From Rhodocyclales bacterium (GTDB lineage Bacteria > Pseudomonadota > Gammaproteobacteria > Burkholderiales > Rhodocyclaceae), in contig JAQGMF010000047.1 of NCBI GenBank assembly GCA_028292505.1, positions 1 through 47,650 on the forward strand: a stretch of 47,650 nt of DNA. Direction: 5' to 3'. A program made the translations under genes and the position numbers. Positions 10,251 through 18,307 of the stretch are shown here, piece by piece. A model generated the notes under the pieces. The model was not told the origin of the DNA. It worked only from the letters and a program-made list of their open reading frames with translations, and did not search any database. Position 1 is the first letter of the stretch. Every line of letters starts with the position of its first letter.

Positions 10251-10667
10251 ATGAATCTGAGAAATCTGCATTGCCATCTGATTGCCTGCGCATTTCTGGT
10301 CACCGCTTGCGCCACTACGGTGTCATCCAACATGCCCGCCAGATTTGCCAATAGCATATTGGTAAACAACGCTGGAATGACGCTTTACACTTTCGACAAG
10401 GACGGGCCCGGCACGAGTACCTGCATCGATCAGTGCGCGGTCAACTGGCCCCCATTCAAAGTCGACAGTGGCAGCGAAGGCAAGATGGGCGGCGACTATT
10501 CCATCATCATGCGGGCTGATGGCTCCAGGCAGTGGGCCTACATGAGCAAGCCGCTGTATCTCTGGAGCAAGGACCAGAAAGCCGGCGACAAGACTGGCGA
10601 CGGCGTCAACAAGATATGGCACGTGGTCAACGAACCCGAAATACCTTTTGGCGGGCGCCCGTATTGA
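10251..10667 (+). CDS. Secreted-repeat lipoprotein (Lipoprotein_15 / COG4315 type)
   Basis: 138 aa. The signal peptide ends in a lipobox (LVTAC, Cys20). The mature part holds the two short repeats typical of this family: a segment like GMTLYTFDKDGPGTSTC..QCAVNWPP and a second with QWAYMSKPLYLWSKDQKAGD. These families are found as small envelope lipoproteins of unknown function. An SD (AAGGAG) lies 9 bases before the ATG. It is transcribed away from tkt, and a hairpin follows at 10681. No partner gene is evident. Confidence 0.85.
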   Translation: MNLRNLHCHLIACAFLVTACATTVSSNMPARFANSILVNNAGMTLYTFDKDGPGTSTCIDQCAVNWPPFKVDSGSEGKMGGDYSIIMRADGSRQWAYMSKPLYLWSKDQKAGDKTGDGVNKIWHVVNEPEIPFGGRPY

Positions 10668-10680
10668 GCCAGACCTGAAT

Positions 10681-10720
10681 TTGCCAGTCGCTAGCGCATA
10701 CGCGCCGCAGCGGCTGGCAA
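10681..10720. terminator. Hairpin between converging lipoprotein and kinase genes
   Basis: A 12-bp stem (TTGCCAGTCGCT / AGCGGCTGGCAA, one G-T pair) has a 16-base loop. No T run follows on either strand, so it is a weak terminator candidate or a transcript end-stabilising hairpin. Confidence 0.4.
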
Positions 10721-10798
10721 GTCCGTTGTAGCGTGTCCGATGGGCTCATTCTGCAGACCTCGAACCTGCATGGCATTCGATAAATCGTGAACAGCCTC

Positions 10799-12628
10799 TC
10801 AGGCGGGGCTTGGCGCATGCAACGGTAAGGTCACCGTAAAACGCGTGCCTACTCCGGCCGTGGAATCAACGCCGATGCGTCCGCCAAGCAGGGTTGTCAC
10901 CAGTCGATAGACGATGGACAGCCCCAATCCGGAACCGCCCTGTCCGAGCCGCGTGGTAAAGAACGGGTCGAAGATGCGGCCGAGAATTTCAGGCGGAATG
11001 CCGCGCCCATCGTCGCTGACACTCACTTCGACGTGCGCGTCGTCCACCGCGCGTGTCTCGATGCGCACGATGCCCGGCACGTGCTCCTGCAAGCCGTGAA
11101 AGAAGGCGTTCTGTATAAGATTGGTGATGACTTGGCCGAGCGGACCGGGGTAGCTATCCATGCGCAGATCGGGCGCCAGATCCGTTTCGATCTGCCAGTT
11201 GGCGTTGCGCATACCCGGCCGCAAGGTTTCGTGAATATCGCGCACCAGCGCGCCGAGGCTGAAGGTGCGGCGACGCTCGGAACTCTGGTCGATGGCCACC
11301 TGCTTGAAGCTGCTGACCAGATCGCGCGCTTGTGCCAGGGACTGATCGAGCAGGCCGGTAGCGCGCCCGGCATCGGCCATGAAGGATTCGAGCGCGGACT
11401 TGCGCAACTCGCCGCCTTGATACGCCGCCTCCAGCTGGCGCATGTCCTGCGTCAGCGTCGACGCGATCAGGACTGCATTGCCGATCGGGGTGTTGAGTTC
11501 GTGCGCCACGCCCGCCACCAACGAGCCGAGGGACGCCAGCTTGTCGGACTGCACCAGCTCATCCTGCGCGCGACGCAAAGTATCCAAAGTCTCGCTCAGG
11601 CTGTGGGTGCGCTCGGCAACGCGCTGCTCCAGCTCGGCATTGAGACGTTCCAGCGATTCCTCGGCGGCACGCCGCTCGGTGATGTCGACGAAGGCCGAAA
11701 AGATCGACGGGTAACCGTCGTACTCGACCAGCTCGGAGTTGAGCAGGAAATAGCGCACTTCGCCATCGCGCATGCGGAACGGCGCCAAGTAATTGAACAC
11801 GCGTCCACCGCGGCGAACCGCGTCGACGAATGCCTGGCGATCTTCCGGCGTGACCCAGATGCCGAGTTCGGAAGAAGTCCTGCCGATCATCTCGCCGCGC
11901 GGCCAGCCGGAGATACGCGCCCAGGCAGGATTGGCATCGCTGTACCGGCCGTCTTCGACACGCGTCACACTCACTGGAATCGGGTTGAGGTGAAACAGCG
12001 TCGCCAACTTATCGCGCGTCTGCTGCAACTGCTCCAGGCGCCGTGCCAACTCCTCGGCAACATTGTGCTCGGCCGTGTATTTGCGTCGACTACTTTCGGC
12101 GACATTTACGGCGAACAACGACGCAAGGCCGCAGACCACCATGGCCGTTACCCAATAGACACTGGTCTCGCGCACCAGCAATACGTGCCAGAAAACGTCG
12201 TTAAACAAGCTGATCGCAGTCAGCCATGCCAACGTAATACCAAGCATCGCGTACGCGGCGCGGCGCCCCAGCCACCATCCGCCCATCGTGAGCAGCACGG
12301 GGTAACAGAGAATGGCCGGCGTGCGTATGCCATTGACAAGCACACTCTGCATCGACAAGAGGAGTAGCCCGCCCCACAGCAAGACTTGAATGGCTAGGCG
12401 CACGCGGCCCCGTTTGACGCAAGCGCGCATCGCCAAGGCCAGGAGGGTAGCCTCCGGCACGGCGATCCAGCTCCAGCCAAGGGGGTGCGTCTCGAAAAGA
12501 AGTACCGCGCTGACAGCCGGCACCATCACGAACAGGATGAAAAGATAAGTCCTGCGCAGCAGTCGCGCAGCCTGCTCCTCGGCAAGCTGCCTGTCAGCCG
12601 CAGCAGGCGTCAAGGGCTCAGATGACAT
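10799..12628 (-). CDS. Membrane-bound PAS sensor histidine kinase (orphan)
   Basis: 609 aa. The N-terminal 190 residues hold about six hydrophobic helices with no large periplasmic loop. A PAS domain follows (about 220-320, with the PAC end FSAFVDITERRAAEE), then a coiled coil. The phosphoacceptor region is SLVAGVAHELNTPIGNAV, a variant with Asn-Thr-Pro as in complex PAS-kinases. The HATPase domain has the N box (LIQNAFFHG), DDGRGIPPE and GGSGLGLSIV. The start at 12628 was preferred over an upstream in-frame codon at 12697. No response regulator is adjacent. It lies 134 bases downstream of prkB on the same strand, so a shared transcript is possible. The signal is unknown. Confidence 0.88.
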   Translation of the reverse strand: MSSEPLTPAAADRQLAEEQAARLLRRTYLFILFVMVPAVSAVLLFETHPLGWSWIAVPEATLLALAMRACVKRGRVRLAIQVLLWGGLLLLSMQSVLVNGIRTPAILCYPVLLTMGGWWLGRRAAYAMLGITLAWLTAISLFNDVFWHVLLVRETSVYWVTAMVVCGLASLFAVNVAESSRRKYTAEHNVAEELARRLEQLQQTRDKLATLFHLNPIPVSVTRVEDGRYSDANPAWARISGWPRGEMIGRTSSELGIWVTPEDRQAFVDAVRRGGRVFNYLAPFRMRDGEVRYFLLNSELVEYDGYPSIFSAFVDITERRAAEESLERLNAELEQRVAERTHSLSETLDTLRRAQDELVQSDKLASLGSLVAGVAHELNTPIGNAVLIASTLTQDMRQLEAAYQGGELRKSALESFMADAGRATGLLDQSLAQARDLVSSFKQVAIDQSSERRRTFSLGALVRDIHETLRPGMRNANWQIETDLAPDLRMDSYPGPLGQVITNLIQNAFFHGLQEHVPGIVRIETRAVDDAHVEVSVSDDGRGIPPEILGRIFDPFFTTRLGQGGSGLGLSIVYRLVTTLLGGRIGVDSTAGVGTRFTVTLPLHAPSPA

Positions 12629-12762
12629 ATGAATACCGGCACGCAGTAATGCAATGAGATGGTAAATACGGAAATCGCCAAGCTGCGGCGCACGCACGCG
12701 GCGCCGTACTATGCAGCAGGCCTACCGCCCGTTACTGCAGCCGCCCATCGGCGCAAATCGAC

Positions 12763-13650
12763 TCAAGGCTGGCCGCCCAGCGCATCGCGACGGCGCTCCA
12801 CCAACTTCAGGATGAGCGGCGTAAGAATAATCTGCATTGCCAGATCGAGCCTGCCGCCGGGCACCACCAGAGTATTGACGCGACTCATCCATGAGCCGTG
12901 AATCATGTTGAGCAGATAGGGAAAGTCTACGCCGCGTGGCTCGCGGAAACGGATCACCACCAGCGTCTCATCCGCGCTCGGCACTTCGCGCGCAATGAAG
13001 GGATTGGACGTGTCGACCACCGGCACGCGCTGGAAGTTGACATGGGTACGCGAGAATTGCGGTACTACGACATGGACATAATCCTCCATGCGTCGCAGGA
13101 TCGTGTCCTGCACCGCTTCCATCGAATAGCCACGCACACGCGTATCGCGATGAATCTTCTGGATCCATTCCAGGTTGATGATGGGCACCACGCCGATGAG
13201 CAGATCGACATGTCGCGCCATATCGATGTTGTCGGTTACCACGCCGCCATGCAAGCCCTCGTAGTAAAGCAGATCGGTATGCTCGGGCAGGCGTTCCCAG
13301 GGCGTGAAGGTGCCCGGCGGTAATCCCGCGGCCAGCGCTTCAGCGTCGTCGTGCAGGTAAGTGCGGCGCTCGCCCGAGCCATGTCGCCCATATTCGTCGA
13401 ACAGCGCTTCGAGACGCTCCAGATAATTTGCCGCGATACCGAAATGACTCGGGCCGCGCTGCCCTGCTTGTTCCGCCTCGTCGATGCCCGCCTGCATTGC
13501 CGCGCGATCATATTTGTGAAACGCATCGCCCTCGACACGCGCAGCCACCACCTTCTCGCGGCGGAAAATCCACTCGAAAGACTTGGAGACGGTCGTCGTC
13601 CCTGATCCGGAAGATCCGGTAACCGCGACGATGGGATGCAGGACAGACAT
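12763..13650 (-). CDS. prkB: Phosphoribulokinase (proteobacterial type)
   Basis: 295 aa, close to the usual 290 of the octameric proteobacterial enzyme. It phosphorylates ribulose 5-phosphate to ribulose 1,5-bisphosphate, the CO2 acceptor of the Calvin cycle. The P-loop is GSSGSGTTT (12-20). The substrate region VEGDAFHKYDRAAM and the LLYYEGLHGG and IQKIHRD segments are typical. The ATG at 13650 matches family starts. A GGAG lies somewhat far upstream (about 14 bases). Non-RuBisCO hosts also carry PrkB-like proteins (e.g. E. coli YhfF-region prkB), so Calvin function rests on context: tkt, gap, pgk and a Calvin-type fba lie within 12 kb. Confidence 0.9.
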   Translation of the reverse strand: MSVLHPIVAVTGSSGSGTTTVSKSFEWIFRREKVVAARVEGDAFHKYDRAAMQAGIDEAEQAGQRGPSHFGIAANYLERLEALFDEYGRHGSGERRTYLHDDAEALAAGLPPGTFTPWERLPEHTDLLYYEGLHGGVVTDNIDMARHVDLLIGVVPIINLEWIQKIHRDTRVRGYSMEAVQDTILRRMEDYVHVVVPQFSRTHVNFQRVPVVDTSNPFIAREVPSADETLVVIRFREPRGVDFPYLLNMIHGSWMSRVNTLVVPGGRLDLAMQIILTPLILKLVERRRDALGGQP

Positions 13651-13834
13651 GTATTCGCTTGAACTCCGGGAGGTATCGCGGTGAAATTGGCGTGGCATTG
13701 CCGTGAAATTACAGCGCGCAATGAGCCCATCCTACGGCCTCAATGCAGGCTGCGGCAAGTAGTCATCCGCCAGCCGACCGAGGAGCACGTCAGCGCATGT
13801 CGAAAGATCCCCGGCGACAAAGCGCGGCGAACTT

Positions 13835-14443
13835 CTATGGCTTGCCCGCTCGCCCCAACAAAGTCGCCAGTTCCACCGCCGAGCGCACGCCCATCTTTTC
13901 GAAGACGTTGGAGCGGTGCACTTCCACCGTGCGCATGCTGATGTCGAGTTCGTCGGCGATGATCTTGTTGAGCTTGCCTTCGAGTACCAGCGCCATCACT
14001 TCGCGCTCGCGCGGGCTGAGCTGATTGACCCGCTCGGCCAGATCAGTGTGTTGATCGACTTGCGCCTGTGCCTGCGCATCGCGCTGCAAGGCTTCGCGCA
14101 CAGCGGCGAGCAGCAGCGCCTGCTGCGGCGGTTTCTCGATGAAGTGGATCGCGCCGGCGCGTAGCGCGTCGACCGCCAAGGGCACGTCGCCATGCCCGGT
14201 CAGGAAGATCACCGGCATGCGGCAGCCGCGCTGGCGCAGGATGTCGAAGCATTCCGGTCCGGTCATGCCGGTCATGCGCACATCGAGCAGGATGCAACCG
14301 CGCATGCTACTGCGATAATCCTGCAGGAAGCCTTCAGCATCGGGCCAGCTCTTGCTGCCGATGGTTTGCGTGCCCAGCAGGAAACCGAGGGCATCACGAA
14401 TCGCTGCGTCGTCGTCGACAATATGCACGATGGGTAGTGTCAT
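13835..14443 (-). CDS. dctR: LuxR-family response regulator DctR
   Basis: 202 aa. The receiver domain has the acidic pair DDD at 10-12, phosphoacceptor Asp54 (CILLDVRMTG), the Thr of FLTGHGD and the Lys of IEKPP. A FixJ/NarL-type helix-turn-helix follows (LSPREREVMALVLEGKLNKIIADELDIS and RTVEVHRSNVFEKM, about 140-195). Its ATG overlaps the stop of the kinase gene in an ATGA, so translation is coupled. The pair sits divergent from a TRAP dicarboxylate operon, as dctS-dctR does in Rhodobacter-type systems. It probably activates dctPQM. The frame extends upstream to 14524, but that part lies inside dctS. Confidence 0.88.
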   Translation of the reverse strand: MTLPIVHIVDDDAAIRDALGFLLGTQTIGSKSWPDAEGFLQDYRSSMRGCILLDVRMTGMTGPECFDILRQRGCRMPVIFLTGHGDVPLAVDALRAGAIHFIEKPPQQALLLAAVREALQRDAQAQAQVDQHTDLAERVNQLSPREREVMALVLEGKLNKIIADELDISMRTVEVHRSNVFEKMGVRSAVELATLLGRAGKP

Positions 14444-16434
14444 GCACGCTCCCGTGGCAGTGTAAAGCGAAATAGCGTGCCACCGCCCGGATTGGGTTCG
14501 AACCACAGGCGACCACGATGCCACTCGATGATCGAGCGGCAGATGTTGAGGCCCATGCCCATGCCTTCGCTCTTGGTGGTGAAGAACGGTGTGTAGAGCT
14601 TCTCCTCGCTTTCCGGCGCGATGCCCGAGCCGCGATCGGCCACGCTCACTTCCATGACGTCGGCATTGCTGGTGATCGACACGCGCAGCTGACGCTCGTC
14701 CGCCGCGATGTCGCTCATGGCATCCATGCCGTTGCGCATCAGGTTGACAACCACTTGTTCGAGTAAGGTGGCGTCCCCCGCGACGGCCGGTAAGCCGTGG
14801 GCGAATGCCAATGTAATACGCACATGCCGCTTGCGCGCGCTGCTCTCCAGCAAGGCCGCCGCCTCACTGACGACGCGCGCCAACTCGACCTGTTCCTGGC
14901 GCGGCTCGCTGCGGCGTACGAAGTTCTGGATGCGCCGAATGGTGTTGCCGGCGCGCTGCGACTGATGCGCGATTTTTTGCATCGCCGCGCTGAGCTGATC
15001 GTGCGGCATGCCGTTCTCCAGGCCCGCAATGCAACCGCTGGCGTAACTCCATATCGCAGCGAGCGGCTGGTTGAGCTCGTGTGCGAGCGTCGAGGCCAAT
15101 TCGCCGGTCGTCACCAAGCGCGCGGTGGACTGCAATCTTTCCTCTTGCGTGCGCGCCACTTCCTCGGCGCGCTTGCGGTCCGTGATATCGAGTACCGAAG
15201 CCATCCAACCGAAGTGCATGCCATCGGCATCGATCAACGGCGCTTCGTAGATCAGCGCATCGAATATTTCGCCGTTGCGCCGACGAAAGCGCAGCTCGAA
15301 TCCCTGGTGCGACACCTCGCCAGCGAGCACGCGTTTGTGCATTTCGTTGGTCAGTTCGATCTCTTCGGGCAGCCAGTACTGCATCGGCGAACTCATGCCG
15401 ATGAGCTCCTCCGCCGACCAGCCGACCATCTCGCAAAACGCACGATTGACGTAGATGGTGCGGCCTTCGAGATCACGGGCGCGCAGGCCGGTGTGCAGCG
15501 AATCTTCCATCGCGCGGCGAAACTGGTATTCGCGCTGCAAGGCCTGCTCGACCTCATGGCGCCGTCGTGTATGACGTCGCAGCATCCATAGACTCCATAA
15601 CAGGGCCGCAGCAAACAGAATCACCGCGCCGGCAAACAATAGCGGGACGATGCGCGGCCCGTTGCTGTAAGTGTCGACATGCAGCATCAAGCCATTACCG
15701 GGCGGGTCGAAGGCGATCTCGTAGGACAGCGCCGGGTGCAAGGCGGCAACCTTCGATTTGCTGGCGATCTCGTTCCCTTGCTGATCCTTGACGGTGAGGC
15801 GGTAGCGCTCCGAAAACCACCATGCCACCTGACTACCGAGCAGGCGCTGCAAGGGATAGATGCCGACGACGAAACCGCGCAGACGGGTCCCCTCGTAACT
15901 TGGCACGGCGACGCACAACACGGTGTCGCCGCCATCGTTGGCGACCGGACAGTAAGCCGGTTTGGCGAAAGCACGTGCGCGTTGCAATGCGCTGGCCAGC
16001 GCTGCCAACTGTTGCGTTGCATGTTGCGTTTCGCGCGGCGGTAACTCGCCGAGCAGCTTCTGGCCAGCATCGAACCATAACAATTGTGAAATCGCTGTGT
16101 CCCTGCCAATGGCCTGTCTGGCACGTGTCAGGGCAATCTCGTCTACGACGCTGCTCTGTAGCAAATCGGGTGCGAGACGACCGATCAGCTCTTCGTTACG
16201 TTCGAACTGGAAGCGCAGATTCTGTTCGAGCCATAACACGTCGGAGAGCAATGTACTGCGCTGCTCTTCCTGGTCCTGCCGCAAAGTCAACACGACGAAG
16301 CCTATGACACCGGCAAGCAGGCAGACAACGGCTATCGCAGGCAGGCGCCAGAACCACGCATTGCTCTGCGAAGAAAACGGGGGAGACGATGGCGGCAAAC
16401 GCCACGGCAATCGCAAATTCAGGGGAATTTTCAT
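14440..16434 (-). CDS. dctS: Sensor histidine kinase DctS
   Basis: 664 aa. One transmembrane helix lies near residues 30-55. A periplasmic sensing region of about 220 residues is followed by a second helix (IVPLLFAGAVILFAAALLWSL). A cytoplasmic PAS domain ends in ASVLDITDRKRAEE. The HisKA box is TGELASTLAHELNQPLAAIW, and the HATPase domain has RNGMDAM, DRGSGIAPE and GMGMGLNICRSI. This is the architecture of DctS/FixL-like kinases. Its stop overlaps the dctR start. It is divergent from dctP, 117 bases apart. A dicarboxylate or similar acid is the likely signal, inferred from the neighbouring transporter. Confidence 0.87.
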   Translation of the reverse strand: MKIPLNLRLPWRLPPSSPPFSSQSNAWFWRLPAIAVVCLLAGVIGFVVLTLRQDQEEQRSTLLSDVLWLEQNLRFQFERNEELIGRLAPDLLQSSVVDEIALTRARQAIGRDTAISQLLWFDAGQKLLGELPPRETQHATQQLAALASALQRARAFAKPAYCPVANDGGDTVLCVAVPSYEGTRLRGFVVGIYPLQRLLGSQVAWWFSERYRLTVKDQQGNEIASKSKVAALHPALSYEIAFDPPGNGLMLHVDTYSNGPRIVPLLFAGAVILFAAALLWSLWMLRRHTRRRHEVEQALQREYQFRRAMEDSLHTGLRARDLEGRTIYVNRAFCEMVGWSAEELIGMSSPMQYWLPEEIELTNEMHKRVLAGEVSHQGFELRFRRRNGEIFDALIYEAPLIDADGMHFGWMASVLDITDRKRAEEVARTQEERLQSTARLVTTGELASTLAHELNQPLAAIWSYASGCIAGLENGMPHDQLSAAMQKIAHQSQRAGNTIRRIQNFVRRSEPRQEQVELARVVSEAAALLESSARKRHVRITLAFAHGLPAVAGDATLLEQVVVNLMRNGMDAMSDIAADERQLRVSITSNADVMEVSVADRGSGIAPESEEKLYTPFFTTKSEGMGMGLNICRSIIEWHRGRLWFEPNPGGGTLFRFTLPRERA

Positions 16435-16452
16435 GCGCAGCGGCTGACGGCC

Positions 16453-16466
16453 TGTGGAACTCCACA
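16453..16466. promoter_or_regulatory. Candidate DctR operator between dctS and dctP
   Basis: TGTGGA-AC-TCCACA is a 6-bp inverted repeat in the 117-base divergent gap. Its centre (about 16459.5) is roughly 42 bases before the start point predicted from the -10-like TATAAA at 16491-16496. That promoter has no recognisable -35 box. This is the position expected for an activator that replaces -35 recognition. Confidence 0.45.
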
Positions 16467-16490
16467 ATGGAAAGGGTTCGGCGGGTTCTC

Positions 16491-16496
16491 TATAAA
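16491..16496 (+). promoter_or_regulatory. Putative -10 box of the dctPQM operon
   Basis: TATAAA lies 55 bases before the dctP start codon, with no good -35 hexamer at 16-18 bases. This suits an activator-dependent promoter. Start-site mapping is lacking. Confidence 0.4.
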
Positions 16497-16551
16497 GCCG
16501 TTACCTGCCCAGGCATACAAGCCCGGACATACCCTGATGGAGGACATCACC

Positions 16552-17562
16552 ATGAATCGTCGTTCAAGCATCGCGGCATTGCTGCTCACTGTCGTTTGCG
16601 CCGCTGCACCGGCGTTTGCACAGCAAGCCATTGTCATCAAGTTCAGCCACGTGGTAGCCAAGGATACGCCCAAAGGCAAAGCCGCCGACTATTTCGCCAA
16701 GCTGGTCGCCGAGAAGACTGGCGGCAAGGTCAAAGTCGAGGTCTACCCCAACAGCCAGCTCTACAAAGACGGCGAAGAAATGGAAGCGCTACAGTTGGGT
16801 GCCGTGCAGATGCTGGCGCCTTCGCTAGCGAAGTTCGGCCCGCTTGGCGTGCCGGATTTCGAGGCCTTCGACCTGCCCTATATCTTCGACAACTATGACG
16901 AATTGCATAAGGTGACGATGGGGCCAATCGGCAAGGGCATGCTCAAAAGGCTCGAACCCAAGGGCATCATCGGCCTCGCTTACTGGGACAATGGCTTCAA
17001 GGATTTCTCGGCCAACAAGCCACTGCACGTGCCGGCCGATTTCAAGGGCCTGAAGATGCGCATCCAGTCCTCCAAGGTACTCGACAGCGAGATGCGCGCG
17101 CTCGGCGTGAACCCGCAAGTCATGGCCTTCTCGGAGGTCTACCAGGCGCTGCAGACGGGCGTGGTAGATGGCACCGAAAACCCACCTTCGAACTTCTATA
17201 CGCAGAAAATGCATGAGGTGCAGAAGTACATGCTGCGCTCGCAGCACGGCTATCTCGGTTACGCGCTGATCGCCAACAAGAAGTTCTGGGACGGCCTGCC
17301 CGCCGACGTACGCAAGACTCTCGACGAATGCATCGTCGAAGCCACGAATTATGGCAACGACATTGCGAAGAAGGAAAACGACGACTCGGTGGAGGCGGTA
17401 CGCAAATCCGGCAAGACGACGATCATCGTACCGAATGCAGCTGAGCGCCTCGAAATGAAGAAGGCCCTGGTGAAAGTGCACAAGGAACATGAAGGCCGCA
17501 TCGGTGCCGAGCTGATCAAGTCGATCTACAAGGAAACAGGGTTCGACCCGGACAAGCTGTAA
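16552..17562 (+). CDS. dctP: TRAP transporter periplasmic substrate-binding protein DctP
   Basis: 336 aa. A signal peptide (MNRRSSIAALLLTVVCAAAPAFA) precedes a DctP-type binding protein. The opening KFSHVVAKDTPKGKAADYF, the QLYKDGEEMEALQLGAVQM segment and the ligand-site region LKMRIQSSKV (the Arg that usually binds the substrate carboxylate) are visible. So is GVVDGTENPPSNF. The ATG at 16552 has GGAGG 11 bases upstream; an earlier in-frame ATG at 16537 overlaps that SD. It should bind C4-dicarboxylates or related acids in the periplasm and hand them to DctQM. A 124-base gap holding a large inverted repeat separates it from dctQ. Confidence 0.94.
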   Translation: MNRRSSIAALLLTVVCAAAPAFAQQAIVIKFSHVVAKDTPKGKAADYFAKLVAEKTGGKVKVEVYPNSQLYKDGEEMEALQLGAVQMLAPSLAKFGPLGVPDFEAFDLPYIFDNYDELHKVTMGPIGKGMLKRLEPKGIIGLAYWDNGFKDFSANKPLHVPADFKGLKMRIQSSKVLDSEMRALGVNPQVMAFSEVYQALQTGVVDGTENPPSNFYTQKMHEVQKYMLRSQHGYLGYALIANKKFWDGLPADVRKTLDECIVEATNYGNDIAKKENDDSVEAVRKSGKTTIIVPNAAERLEMKKALVKVHKEHEGRIGAELIKSIYKETGFDPDKL

Positions 17563-17570
17563 TCCACGCC

Positions 17571-17656
17571 GTCATTCCCGCGAAAGCGGGAATCCACTTC
17601 TACGTGAAAACTCGCCGCGTGCCGACCAAGTGGATTCCCGCTTTCGCGGGAATGAC
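17571..17656. repeat. dRS3-like inverted-repeat element between dctP and dctQ
   Basis: Two perfect 29-base arms (17571-17599 and 17628-17656) face each other across 28 bases. Each arm contains ATTCCC-GCGAAAGC-GGGAAT or its complement, the layout of the neisserial dRS3 repeat (ATTCCC-N8-GGGAAT). A shorter relative is at 27830-27856. In the transcript it would fold into one long hairpin, or two small ones, between the dctP and dctQ cistrons. Confidence 0.85.
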
Positions 17657-17686
17657 CTTTGCATTTTATGAACCCCTAAGACAACC

Positions 17687-18307
17687 ATGAAAATCCTCGA
17701 CCATCTCGAAGAATGGCTCATCGCCAGCCTCATCGGCATGGCGACGGTCATCGTCTTTCTTTCCGTCGTGCATCGCTACGTCTCTGGTTACAACATTCCG
17801 TATCTGCAGGACTGGCTGCTGTCCTTCAACGTGAGCTGGGCGCAGGAGCTGACCATCATCATGTTCGTGTGGATGGCCAAGTTCGGTGCCGCCTACGGTG
17901 TGCGTACCGGCATCCACGTTGGCGTCGATGTGCTCATCAATCGACTCGCGCCAGCGAAGCGCAGGGTGTTCGTACTGTTCGGGCTTTTCGCGGGCGCAGC
18001 CTTTACCGGCATCGTCGCCGTGCTCGGTGCGAAACTGGTCTGGAATGGCGGCATGCATCACGCCTTGTTCAACCTGCTGGGCATTGCCAACGATGCGCTC
18101 GAAGGGTCGACGACGCCCGACCTGGGCTGGCCGCGATGGCTTGTCTACCTGGCCATTCCGCTGGGCTCCAGCCTGATGTGTTTTCGTTTCCTCCAGGTCG
18201 CTGTGCACTTCTTGCGCACGGGTGAATTGCCGCATCACGACCACGGCCATGTCGACGGTCTCGACGAACAAGTGGATGTCATACCCGCCGGAGAGCCACG
18301 CCCATGA
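17687..18307 (+). CDS. dctQ: TRAP transporter small membrane subunit DctQ
   Basis: 206 aa. It shows the four hydrophobic segments of the family (about 10-30, 50-70, 95-120, 140-165), the WAQELTIIMFVWMAKFGAAYG segment and the GIHVGVDVLI motif. A His-rich tail (HHDHGHVDG) lies near the C-terminus. It forms the membrane complex with DctM. The SD is weak. The stop codon overlaps the dctM start in ATGA, so the two are translationally coupled. Confidence 0.92.
   Translation: MKILDHLEEWLIASLIGMATVIVFLSVVHRYVSGYNIPYLQDWLLSFNVSWAQELTIIMFVWMAKFGAAYGVRTGIHVGVDVLINRLAPAKRRVFVLFGLFAGAAFTGIVAVLGAKLVWNGGMHHALFNLLGIANDALEGSTTPDLGWPRWLVYLAIPLGSSLMCFRFLQVAVHFLRTGELPHHDHGHVDGLDEQVDVIPAGEPRP

Noticed and set aside
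11033..12367. 444-codon plus-strand frame opposite the PAS kinase
   Set aside because: It is antisense to a gene with clear kinase motifs, and its translation has no family features.
17571..17656. CRISPR-like repeat
   Set aside because: Only two arms in inverted, not direct, orientation and no regularly spaced array; no cas genes in the window.
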